64,000 bases of DNA from Dactylis glomerata. Lineage: Eukaryota; Streptophyta; Magnoliopsida; Poales; Poaceae. The stretch is taken from contig QXEO01000464.1 in assembly GCA_007115705.1 (NCBI GenBank), positions 8,300,317 through 8,364,316 on the forward strand, read 5' to 3'. The position numbers and the translations under genes are program-made. Below, one piece after another: positions 1 to 10,435 of the stretch (within the stretch, counting starts at the first letter, position 1; every line of letters begins with the position of its first letter). Under the pieces are notes generated by a model. That model was given only the letters and a program-made list of their open reading frames with translations. It did no database searches and was not told the DNA's origin.

Positions 1-454
1 TTAGCGCCGGAGAGGGAGTATATGATTTCGATTCAACCGAACAGAAAACTAACTAGTATCATATATGAATTGAATTGTAATATAACAGGCCATACCTTAG
101 GCATAGACATATAGTATCACAGATTGCACAGTGGTCACGGTGCAGCGCTGGAGAGGCTTAGCGCCATGCCATATCCTACCCCGATCTGCTGGCGTTGTGG
201 CGTATGAAGGCGGAGGCGGGCGGCGGCAGGCGATGCCCTAGCAGCTAGTAACAGCGGAACATACACGATCAATCTACTAATTCCCATGGACTGAAAAACA
301 AGGCCAGTAGGCCACGCTAGGGACATGGGCTAGTGGGCTTTATTCATTGGACTAGTCTGAATAAACTAAACATAGGCTACTTAAGTTCATCTCCAGCCAT
401 TAGCGCATTATATACGAGTACACTACACATGTATAGCTACCAAAATACATTGAG
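1..454. other. Unassigned left edge
   Basis: I recognise no gene, RNA or repeat here. The sequence is moderately AT-rich with a short GC-rich patch around 200-235. Open frames are short and have no family motif. It may be the continuation of a nested repeat that starts outside the window. Confidence 0.4.
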
Positions 455-807
455 GGGGGCGATCGGTTGGGAGGGTCTAGCCCCTGCTCGCCCCTGTCTC
501 CGCCACTGCATCTACCACTCCACCGCGCCTTGCTGGACCGAGGAGGAGGAGTCGTCGATGCGATGTACGTGTGTAACGCTCGGAGGCGCCGCCCGTTGTG
601 GCGCTTGGATCAGATCGGATCGCGAGGAGGAGACGCTAGTATGACTACGCCGACCACGTTCATCTGAACGTTTCCGCTGTGCGATCTACAAGGGTATGTA
701 GATCTAATCTCTCTCGCTCGTTGTTTTGCATCTCGTAGATCAGATCTTGGCTGTTCTTGTTCGTACTCGTAGGAAAAAATTTGTTTTCTATGCTGCGAAA
801 CCCTTCA
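455..807 (+). repeat. BARE-like LTR, 3' fragment
   Basis: From about 509 to 807 the sequence follows, with many substitutions, the last 300 bp of the LTRs of the BARE-like element at 3706-12200. Both share the 'catctaccactccacc' start, the 'gatcggatcgcgaggagga' stretch and the terminal 'tgctgcgaaacccttca'. It ends in CA at 807 exactly as those LTRs do. The first 1.4 kb of the LTR is missing, and homology before 509 is doubtful. It abuts Sirevirus pol sequence at 808, so it probably belongs to a second BARE-like insertion truncated on its left. Confidence 0.75.
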
Positions 808-1041
808 TCAACCTCCGGGGCTTGCCAATTTCTTGGTAGGTCTTTGGTGTGTTGGTCATCTAAGAAGCAAAATTGTGTGTCTCTCTCCACCATCGAAGCC
901 GAATATGTAGCCGCGACAAGTTGTTGTGCACAACTCTTATGGATGAGGCAACTTGAACGATTATGTTGTCATTTGGGAATGCACTTATGTTTGGTCTTCT
1001 TGAATTTATTTGTCATTTTGCAAAATTGAGTGCTAAGTACC
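808..1041 (+). pseudogene. Copia (Sirevirus-like) RNase H fragment
   Basis: The plus frame opening in the preceding LTR reads SGACQFLGRSLVCWSSKKQN and then VSLSTIEAEYVAATSCCAQL. This is the RNase H region of Ty1/Copia pol, with the conserved STIEAEY block (catalytic Glu) and the CCAQLLWMRQ signature typical of Sireviruses such as Maximus and Opie. Homology fades after about 950 and the frame ends at 1027-1029. The end of RNase H and the pol stop are not recognisable, so a deletion or heavy decay lies between here and the downstream extra ORF. It is the leftmost visible part of the Sirevirus whose 3' LTR ends at 15880. Confidence 0.75.
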
Positions 1042-2659
1042 TGATACGTCTCAAACGTATCTATAATTTTTGATGCTCCATGCTTGTTTATACACCATTT
1101 GCTTTATGTTTTGTTACACTTCGTGGCGTTTTTATGCATTTTCCAGAACTAACCTATTAACAAGATGCCACAGTGCAAGTTCCCTGTTTTCTGCTATTTT
1201 TGTGTTTCAGAAAAGCTACACAGGAAATACTCTCGGAATTGGACGAAATAAAAGCCGAAGTTCCTATTTTTCCCGACACGAGACGGAGTCCAAAGCAGAG
1301 ACGGAGGGGGACCAGGGGCCAGGCGCACCATAGGGTGGCGCGGCCAGCCCCTGGCCCACGCCACCAGGTGGTGTGGCCGCCTGGCCCACCTTCTGACGCC
1401 GCCCTTCCGCCTATGTATTATCCTCGGCGAGGAAAACCTAAATACTCGATCAATTTTCCACGAAACATACTGAAGCCGCCGCCGTCGTCGACGCGAGATC
1501 GCGACAGTCTAGAAGCTCTTCCCGGCACCCTGCCGGAGAGGGGAATCACCGCCGGAGGCCTTCTTCATCACCATGCCTGCCTCTGGAGTGATGTGTGAGT
1601 AGTCTACCTTGGACTACGGGTCCATAGCAGTAGCTAGATGGTTGTCATTTCCTCCATGTGCTTCATGTTTAGATCTTGTGAGCTGCCTATCATGATCAAG
1701 ATCATCGTTGTGTAATTCTATATGTTGTGTTTGTTGGGATCCGATGAATATTGATACTTTGTCAAGTTGATTTATGATTTATCATCTCTATGTTGTTTAT
1801 GATCTTGCATGCTCTTCGTTGCTAGTAGATATCTTGGCCGAGTAGATGCTAGTGACTCCAAGAGGGAGTATTTATGCTCGATAGTGGGTTCATGCCTCTA
1901 GTAATCTGGGGGAGTGACAGAAACCTCTAAGGTTGTAGATGTGTTGTTGCTACTAGGGAGAAACACCAATCTTGTGTTCAAGGACATTTGTATTGTTTAC
2001 ATTACACACTTTGCTTAAGGAGATAATCTGTTGCTTGCAACTTAATACCCAACGGTTCCTCGAATGACATCCGGCGGGTGGATTATTAGTCATAGATGCA
2101 GTTGGATTACGGTCTATGTATTATGTTGTAATTCCCAAGTGAATCTCATAGTGATCCTCATGACATTTGTATGCTTTCTTTATTCTATCAATTGCCCAAC
2201 TGTAATATGTTTACCCAGCATGTTACTTATCTTATGGAGAGACACCACTAGTGAAATGTGGACCCCGGTCCATTCTTTTACATTGTTACTACCGTTTACC
2301 ATTTACTCGCTTTATTTATATTCTTGCAAACTATTATCTTTTACCACTCGATACACTTAATCCTTTGTTTACAACAAACCGGTGAGATTGACAACCTCAC
2401 TATTAGTTGGGGCATAGTACTTGATTGTGTTGTGTGCAGGTTCCACGTTGCTACTGGTGCAAAGCTATGCCCTGGACGAGGCACCATATATAAATTGTCC
2501 GGAGCTATCGCGAAGCTAGCGAGCATCAACCTTCGAAAGTTGGTTCTTTCTCCTACTGGTTCAATAAACCTTTGTTTCATACTAAGTAAAGACTTGCTGC
2601 TGTGCTCATCATACCTTCCTCTTGGGGTTCCCAACTGGGCGGTCATCTACACGCCATTA
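1042..2659 (+). repeat. Solo LTR with 5-bp target duplication
   Basis: It starts with TGATACGTCTCAAACGTATC, the well-known start of a very common Pooideae LTR, and carries that LTR's landmarks: a 'gtgtgagtagtctaccttgg' segment near 1590, a 'caattgcccaactgtaata' segment near 2190, and 'cttggggttcccaac' near the end. The 5-bp gtacc at 1037-1041 is repeated at 2660-2664, defining a 1618-bp unit. It ends in TA, where CA is expected, consistent with one C-to-T change. No second LTR or internal domain is present, so it is a solo LTR left by unequal recombination. Confidence 0.8.
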
Positions 2660-3443
2660 GTACCACACAGTGACTTTAACTCTATCCTAAGCCTAACTTT
2701 CCCTCAAACATGCTCTTTCTTAATAATGACATATCCTTATACACACATATATTGTGATCTGGTTGAGGAGGGTCGGAGTCTTCGGGGTTTACACCCTATA
2801 GACTTCGGTCGGCCGGAGACTCCGGGGTAAGTACCGGAGACTCTGACCCGGGCAGTTCCCAAAAATCCAATTTAGGGCACGGGATGGGGGAGAATGGCTC
2901 ACTTCTTCCCCTTCCACCCCCGCGCCCCTCAACTGCTCCCCTGCCACCTCCTCCCTCTGATCGCCGCCTGGGACGCCTCCAAGCTTCGGGATCCATCGTG
3001 CCACCGGCCAAGCCTCTTCTTGCGGTCTCGTGATCCTTCCCACCGACCGCATTTTTCCATTGACTCCGGTAAAATTTTCTCTCCATCTCCTTTATCTAAG
3101 TTATGTCTAGATCTACGAGATTTGCATGTTTTCCATAGTTTTAGATGGTGTATCCTCTCCCAGTGGCACTTTGCATCGAATCTAGAAACTAGTTAGTGTT
3201 TGTCTCTCCGATTGATCCATATAGTTGCCTCCCAGATTTAGGCTGAGGTTCTTGACCGGAGACTCTGGCCCCTCCAGGATGGAGACTCCAGACAGGGTAA
3301 GAAACTCCAGGTTTACCCGGAGACTCCGCGATTTGTCTCCGCCTTTGGCCGGAGACTCCGGCCCGAACCCCGAAGACTCTGGTATAGATCACTCTGGAGC
3401 TACTTTGTACTCCCTAGTTGCTTATTTTTCTTGAATCATCGAC
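2660..3443 (+). other. Sirevirus internal leader with CCGGAGACTCCGG repeats
   Basis: No convincing ORF. Two clusters (about 2770-2850 and 3245-3385) contain intact and degenerate copies of the 13-bp odd palindrome CCGGAGACTCCGG, for example at 2812-2824 and 3350-3362. The same motif family fills part of the 3' LTR at 14358-14705. Between the clusters is a C-rich, gene-leader-like stretch (2890-3060). It lies directly before the extra ORF and may be its promoter/leader or an internalised LTR-like segment. Confidence 0.5.
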
Positions 3444-3705
3444 ATGTCACCTTATCACTGCTATCCTTCATACTCATTCATAGGTAGTTCTAAGAAACCC
3501 GCTGCTCAAAGTAAGGACAAGTTGGTTGTCAAGCCTTCCACAAGTATGATGGCTCAAAGGTTTGTGACTGCTAAGAAGATGAGGACAAGGATGGCTGAAG
3601 AAGAGCATGCTGAGCAAGCCAAGAAGGCCAAGTTTGACAATCTCTCAATCTTGGAGGGTTTGACTTCTCAAGATTTTGTGGAGATGAGGAAGCGCAACTT
3701 CTATG
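3444..3705 (+). pseudogene. Sirevirus extra (env-like) ORF, 5' part
   Basis: Open frame from the ATG at 3444 up to the BARE-like insertion at 3706. It is lysine-rich (SSKKPAAQSKDKLVVKP), then has a charged helical stretch (MRTRMAEEEHAEQAKKAKFD), and ends in RKRNFY at the insertion point. A possible 3' splice site ('tcatag') lies at 3478-3483, so the true N-terminus could be spliced. The frame continues after the 3' LTR of the insertion at 12201. The family looks like the 'putative plant transposon protein' ORFs found downstream of pol in grass Sireviruses. Its biochemical role is unknown, and 'env-like' refers only to position. Confidence 0.6.
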
Positions 3706-5471
3706 TGTTGGAATTATGCCCTAGAGGCAATAATAAAGATGTTATTATTATAATTCTTGTTCATGATAATGTTTATATTCCATGCTAGAATTGTATTAAG
3801 CAGAAACTTTAATACTTGTGTGGTTTATGAACAACACCGTGTCCCTAGTACGCCTCTATGGACTAGCTCATTGATTAATGATGGTTAAGGTTTCCTAACC
3901 ATAGACACGAGTTATCAATTAATAATGAGATCATGTCATTAGGAGAATGATGTGATGGACAGACCCAAATAAAGCACAGCAATTAGATCGTGTCATTGTG
4001 TTCATCTTTGTGAAACTTTTTCCTATGTCATGTATTGTGTTCCTTAGACCATGAGATAATGCAACTCCCTAGTATCGGAAGAGAGCTTTGAGGTCATCAA
4101 ACGTCATCCTATGAGAGGGCGATCATAAAGGTGTCTCTCAGGTAATCGGAAAGTACTTGCTGGGTTGTATGTATCGAGATGGAATTTGTCCCTCCCGAGT
4201 CAGAGAGATATACTTCGGGCCCACTCGGTAATCGATATCAACACCGCTTGCAAGCACGTGGTTAAGGAGTTAATCACAATAGTGATATCAGATTACAGAA
4301 CGAGTAAAGTACTTGCTGTGAACGAGATTGAACTAGGTATTCCGATACCGACGATCGAATCTCGGGCGAGTAAAATATCGCGAGACGAAGGGAATACAAA
4401 TACGGGATTGATTGAATCCTGACATCGTGGTTCATCCGATATGATCATCGTTGAGTGCGTGGGAGTCAATATGGATTTCCAGATCCCGCTATTGATTATT
4501 GATGGAGATCATGTCCGCGCATTCTCGAACCCGTAGGGTCACACACTTAACGCATATTAACTCTAGGGTATTTTTGGGATATATGTGAAAGCGTTTCAAA
4601 GAGTTACGGAATTGTTCCGGGTGGAAAATATTAGTATTTATTAATTATATGAATTAATAGATATTAAGCAGTATTTATATAGAAGAAATAAATAAAGAAA
4701 AAAGGAAAAAAAGGCAGCGCAGCGCGGCGGCCAGGGAGTCCTGGCTCGCTCGCGTGAAACAATAGCGAGGCAGCCAGGCTCTGCCTGGTGCGCTCGCCCA
4801 TGTGGCAGCCCGGGTGGGCCTTTGGCTCTTGGCCGGTTGGGCCATTGGCCACTAGGCCGGCCGCACGCTATGTCTCGGACCGGCTGCACGGGGCCTAGCG
4901 AGCCAGTGCAGAAACGCCCAGGATTGATACGATCGATCAACCTGGCGTGCACGCAACCTCGATCCGATCAACGTCTACGTGACCTAGTTGTTCAGCCGGC
5001 TATAAAAGGCACAGGTGCGCCGCCGTTTTCAGGTACGACCAAAAATTGCGCGGAGCCACTGCCCGGTTACTGAAGCCTCCTTTCTCCGTTCTTCTTCCAC
5101 CACGCAAGCAGGCGAAGCCCTGTCGGCGCATACTCTCCACCATAGATACCACACCGTCGTGTTGTCGATCCCATCTACCACTCCACCATATCTCGCTGGA
5201 CCGGGAAGGCGGAGTCGTTGGTGCGCTGTACGTGTGCATCTCTCGGAGGCGTCGCCACTTACGGCGTTGGATCGGATCGGATCGCGAGGAGGAGATGGCT
5301 AGTACGACTACATCATCCATGTTCTGTTGAACATTTCCGCTGTGCGATTTCTTCAAGGGTATGAAGATCTCATCTATCTCTCTTGTTGATTACATCTCCT
5401 AGATTAGATCTTGGCTTTCTTGTTCGCATCCATAGAATTTTTTTTGATTTACTATGCTGCGAAACCCTTCA
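3706..5471 (+). repeat. BARE-like 5' LTR
   Basis: 1766 bp, TG...CA. It contains the promoter: a 'tataaaagg' TATA box at about 5001-5009 in a GC-rich stretch, followed by a presumed leader. A purine-rich run (4690-4712) and a GC-rich block (4713-4960) precede the TATA box. It ends 'gcgaaacccttca' at 5471. Confidence 0.92.
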
Positions 5472-5490
5472 GTGGTATCAGAGCTAGATC
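5472..5490 (+). promoter_or_regulatory. Primer binding site (initiator Met tRNA)
   Basis: One base after the LTR comes TGGTATCAGAGC (5473-5484), complementary to the 3' end of plant initiator methionine tRNA. This is the usual minus-strand primer of BARE-type Copia elements. Confidence 0.9.
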
Positions 5491-6697
5491 TATGCGTAGA
5501 TGTGTTTCACGAGTAGAACGCAACATGCTTGTTGCGGGCGTTGATGTTTTCTGTTGCAAACCTCTTTGTTGTGTATTTCTTATGGCGCGGCATAGTGAGA
5601 TCGAAGCGGTCCAGGCTAACTTTACGCGACCTCGTTCACGAGACCGGCTCCGCACTTGACGTGTGGCTTGTTCCACACATGCGGCTGGTGGATGCCAGTT
5701 TCTCTCACTATATTAGTCATGGGATTTACAACGGATGTTAGCAACCATAATATCACCGTTGTGGCTTTTCGTAGGTAAGAATCGTTCTTAACTTGTTACT
5801 CCCATAAGCCACGTAAAACATGCAACAACAAAGTAGAGGCGTCTAACTTGTTTTTGCAGGGAGTGTTTTGTGATATGGTATGGCCACAAGATGTGATGTG
5901 ATATATGTGATGTATGCGATGATCATGTTTTGTAATATTTCACGACTTGCATGTCGATGAGTTCACAACCGGCAAGAGCCATATGGTTGTCTTTATAATT
6001 GTGTATGACATGCGTGTCAACTTCTTATACGCCATGTAATAGCTTTACTTCATCGCTAAGTAGTTAGCAATAGTAGTAGTTGCTATTCGTGGTGGAGGCA
6101 ATCATGGTGGAGTGATGGAGATCATGCCCGCGCGCACAAGATGGAGATCATTGCGCGGAGATTGGCTATACCATGTCACATAAAATATATGCATGTGATG
6201 TTTATCTTTTTATGTATCTTATTATGCTTTGATCACGATGGTAGCATTATAAGATGATTCCTCACTTAAAGATCAAGATAAAATTGTGTTCTCCCCTCGT
6301 ATGCGCCGTTGTGAAAGTTCGTCGTTTTCAAGCATCTCATGATGATCGGGTGCTATAAACTCTACGTTCACATACAACGGGTGCAAGCCAGTTTTGCACA
6401 TGCGGAGATACTTGGGTTTGACTTGACGAGCCTAGCATGTATAGACATGGCCTCGGAACACACGAACTGAAAGGTTAAACATGAGTCATATGAATGATAT
6501 GATCGACACTTTGTTGTCCACCATTGAAACCACATCTCTTCTCATGAAGATCGGATTAGGTGTGGTGAATTTGGATCGTGTTCACTAAACAACTTGAGGG
6601 ATGTTGAATTTAGTGGGAGTTCATCTAGTAACTTGATTAAGTTGAACTAATTATCTTGAACATAGTCTAAACTGTACTTGCAAATTGTGTAGATCAA
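5491..6697 (+). other. BARE-like untranslated leader
   Basis: About 1.2 kb between the primer site and the gag ATG, with no long open frame. A long leader of this kind, holding dimerisation and packaging signals in BARE-1, is normal for the family. I see no further repeat inside it. Confidence 0.6.
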
Positions 6698-7633
6698 ATG
6701 GCTAAATCCAACTTCAACTTCAATGTGTTTGCTGAGAAAGAAAAGCTTAAGAACAATGGGTCTAACTTCACCAACTGGTTCCGCAATCTGAGAATCATTC
6801 TCGCTGGCGGACAAAAAGCCTATGTACTTGAGGAAGCGCTGGGTGACACCCCTACTGCAATAGCGAAAACTGAAGAACTTGCTGACTTCAATTCTCGCAG
6901 AGATGATTATGATGCGATTATGAGTACCATGCTATTTTCTATGGAATCAGAACTTCAAAATCGTTTTGAGAAGTACCGTGGGCCTTATGAGATACTTGAG
7001 GAACTGAAAACTATGTTTCAGACTCAAGCCCGTTCTGAGAGATATGAGATCTCTGAGAAGTTCTTTAACTGCAAGATGGAGGAAGGGAGTTCCGTTAGTG
7101 AGCACGCCATTAAGATGTCGGGCTACACTCAACGCCTTGAGCAATTGGACTGCAAGATTCCAGAAGAGCTCAAGATTGATAGAGTTCTGCAATCACTCCC
7201 TCCTAGCTACAAAGGTTTTGTAGTTACTCACAATCAAATTGGTTCCACTGATACGATCACTGAGCTCTTCGCAAAGCTGAAAGCTGCGGAGGTGGATATC
7301 AAGAAAGATAATCATGTGTTGATGGTCAACAAGACCACTAGCTTCAAGAAAGCTAAGGGTGCAAAGGGATCCTTCAAGAAAGGCAGCGGCAAGCGCGTTG
7401 CCCCTGCTGAGAAGAAGCTCAAGTCCGGACCTAAGCCAGAAACTGAGTGCTTCTACTACAAGGACAAGGGTCACTGGAAGCGCAACTGTCTGAAGTACTT
7501 AGCGGACAAGAAGGCTAGCACCATTAAAGGTATATTTGATATACATGTTATTGATGTTTACCTTACTAGCGCTCGTTGTAGTGCCTGGGTATATGATACT
7601 AGTTCAGTTGCTAATATTTATAACTCGAAATAG
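6698..7633 (+). pseudogene. BARE-like gag with start of protease
   Basis: Starts at an ATG (MAKSNFNFNVFAEKEKLKNN) that matches the usual BARE gag start. The UBN2/gag core (LSxNFTNWFRNLRIIL-type start, 'YEILEELKTMF', 'QSLPPSYKGFV') covers about residues 15-200. A lysine-rich linker and a zinc knuckle near residues 250-265 follow. The knuckle reads CFYYKDKGHWKRNC, so the second Cys of CX2CX4HX4C is replaced by Tyr. The protease begins at SAWVYDTSS, where DTGS is expected. The frame is closed by a TAG at 7631-7633 inside the protease. It would make a capsid-like protein packaging the element's RNA, but knuckle and protease look defective. Confidence 0.85.
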
Positions 7634-8640
7634 GAGCTACGGAATAGACGGCGGCTAGCAAGGGATGAGGTGACGATACGCGTCGGCAATGGATCAAAAG
7701 TTGATGTGATGGCCGTCGGCACGCTCTCCTTAGTTTTACCTTCGGGATTAGTTTTAAACCTTAATAAGTATTATTATGTGCCTGCGTTGAGCATGAACAT
7801 TATATCTGGATCGTGTTTATTGTAAGACAGTTATTCATTTAAATCTGAGAATAATGGTTGTTCTATTTATATGAATAACATCTTTTATAGTCATGCACCT
7901 ATTGTGAATGGTTTATTTTTTCTGAATCTCGAAAGCAATGAAACACACATCCATAACATTAAGGCTAAAAGATGCAAAGTAGATAGTGATAATCCAACTT
8001 ATTTGTGGCACTGCCGTCTAGGTCATATTGGCGTAAAACGTATGAAGAAACTCCATTCTGATGGACTTTTGGAGTCTCTTGATTTTGAATCGTTTGACAC
8101 GTGCGAGCCATGCCTCATGGGCAAGATGACCAAAACCCCGTTCTCCGGAATAATGAAGCGAGCAACGGACTTATTGGAAATCATACATACCGATGTGTGT
8201 GGACCAATGAGTATTTTGACGCGCAGTGGATATCGCTATTTTCTCACTTTTACTGATGACTTAAGTAGATATGGTTATGTCTATTTAATGAAACATAAAT
8301 CTGAAACGTTTGAAAAGTTTAAAGAATTTCAGAACGAAGTGGAAAACCATCGTAAGAGGAAAATTAAATTTCTGTGATCCGATCGTGGAGGTGAATATTT
8401 GAGTTATGATTTTCTAACGCATCTTAAAGCAAGCGGAATCGTTTCGCAACTCACGCCACCTGGAGCACCACAACGCAATGGTGTGTCTGAACGTCGAAAT
8501 TGAACTTTATTAGATATGGTGCGATCAATGATGTCTCTTACAGATTTGTCATTATCATTTTGGGGTTATGCATTAGAAACCGCTGCATTCACTTTAAATG
8601 GGGCACCATTTAAATCCGTTGAGACGACACCGTATGAACT
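7634..8640 (+). pseudogene. BARE-like protease end and integrase, broken
   Basis: Same frame as gag after its TAG stop. The protease flap-like tail is followed by another stop in the 7820s. Integrase has its zinc-binding HHCC module (HCRLGHIGVKRMKKLH, then CEPCLMGK, about 8010-8130) and catalytic Asp in IHTDVCGP and FTDDLSRY. A TGA at about 8376 lies just before SDRGGEY, and another TGA interrupts after SERRN (catalytic Glu region, about 8500). A frameshift near 8640-8660 separates this frame from RT. The TGA stops sit where Arg CGA is usual, which fits C-to-T decay at CpG. Confidence 0.8.
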
Positions 8641-10407
8641 ATGGTTGGTGCTAAACGTAAGCTGTTGTTTCTTAAAGTATGGGGATGCGAAGCTTACGTC
8701 AAGAGGTTGATGCCGGACAAGCTCGAACCCAAAGCGGAGAAATGTGTCTTCATAGGATACCCTAAGGAAACGATTGGATATACCTTCTACCACAGATCCA
8801 AAGGCAAAGTGTTTGTTTCTAAGAATGGATCCTTTCTTGAGAAGGAGTTTCTCTCGAAAGAAGTGAGTGGGAGGAAGGTAGAGCTAGACGAGGTTATTAA
8901 ACCTTCTCTCGAATTGGAGAGTAGCGCAGCACCCGAAGTTATTCCGGTGCCGCCTGCACCAACAGGAGAGGAAGCTAATGACAAGGATCATGAAACTTCG
9001 AACGATGCTGCTACTGAACTTCGCAGGTCAACAAGGTCGTGTGCCACTCCTGAGTGGTACGGCAACCCTGTCTTAACCGTCATGTTGTTAGACAACAATG
9101 AACCTGCGAACTATGAGGAAGCGATGATGAGCCCGGACTCTGAGAAATGGCTAGAGGCCATGAAATACGAATTGGGATCCATGAGCGAAAACCAAGTATG
9201 GACTTTGGTGGACCCTCCTAGTGACCATAAGGCCGTTGAGTGCAAATGGATTTTCAAGAAGAAAACAGACGCGGATGGTAATGTTACTGTCTATAAAGCT
9301 CGGCTTGTCGCAAAAGGTTTTCGGCAAGCTCAAGGTGTTGACTACGATGAGACTTTCTCTCCCGTAGCAATGTTTAAGTCCATTCGGATTTTATTAGCAA
9401 TTGCTGCATTTCATGATTATGAGATTTGGCAAATGGATGTCAAGACTGCGTTCCTTAATGGCAACATTGATGAAGAGTTGTATATGATGCAGCCCAAAGG
9501 TTTTGTCAATCCTAAGGATGCTGATAAGGTGTGCAAACTTCAGCGTTCCATTTATGGGCTGAAGCAAGCATCCCAGAGTTGGAACCTTCGTTTTGATCAA
9601 GTGATCAAGAGTTTTGGATTTGTTCCAAATTTCTATGAAGCTTGTGTCTACAAGAAAGTGAGTGGGAGCTCGGTGAAATTTTTAGTACTATATGTGGATG
9701 ACATATTGATTATTGGAAATAACATCGGTATGCTTAACGATGTGAAGAGTTATTTGAATAAATGTTTTTCGATGAAAGACCTAGGAGAAGCTGCTTATAT
9801 ATTAGGCATCAAAATCTATAGAGATAGAGAAAGACGCCTAATAGGTTTAAGCCAAAGTACATACCTGGACAAAGTTCTGAAAAGGTTCAGAATGGATAAA
9901 GCAAAGAAAGGTTCATTGCCCATATTCTCAGGTAAGATATTGAGCAAGGCTCAGTGTCCAGCTATGGTAAAAGATAGAGAAACTATGAGCAAAGTGCCAT
10001 ATGCCTCGGCCATAGGTTCTATCATGTATGCCATGCTGTGTACTAGACCAGATGTGTCCAATGCTCTTAGTTTGACGAGCAAATACCAAAGTGATCCAGG
10101 AGTGAAACACTGGACAGCCGCGAAGAACATCCTAAAGTATTTAAATAGGACTAAAGAAATGTTCTTGTCTATGGAGGTGATGAGAAGCTCATCGTAAAAG
10201 GGTTACGTCGATGCTAGCTTCGACACCGACCCGAATGATTCTAAATCTCAGTTAGGATACGATTGTATTGTAGATGAAGATCTAAAGATCTGCAAGGTAC
10301 ATACGGATGTGAATGTCGCAGAACCGTTGACTAAACCTCTTCCACGAGCAAAACATGATCAACACCTTAATGCCATGGGTGTTAGATTGTTACCAGATGT
10401 AAACTAG
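8641..10407 (+). pseudogene. BARE-like reverse transcriptase and truncated RNase H
   Basis: An uninterrupted frame runs from about 8641 to 10197 (TAA). It holds the integrase C-terminus (KVWGCEAYVKRLMPDKLEPK), then the RVT_2-type reverse transcriptase: KWIFKKKTDADGNV, AKGFRQAQGVDYDETFSPV, MDVKTAFLNG, and the active-site YVDD in FLVLYVDDILI (about 9683-9715). After the TAA, KGYVDASFDTDPNDSKSQLG is joined directly to DLKICKVHTD and the terminal PLPRAKHDQHLNAMGVR, ending TAG at 10405-10407. Most of RNase H, including the STCEAEY block, is therefore deleted. RT itself looks intact. Confidence 0.85.
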
Positions 10408-10435
10408 ATTATCGACTCTAGTGCAAGTGGGAGAC

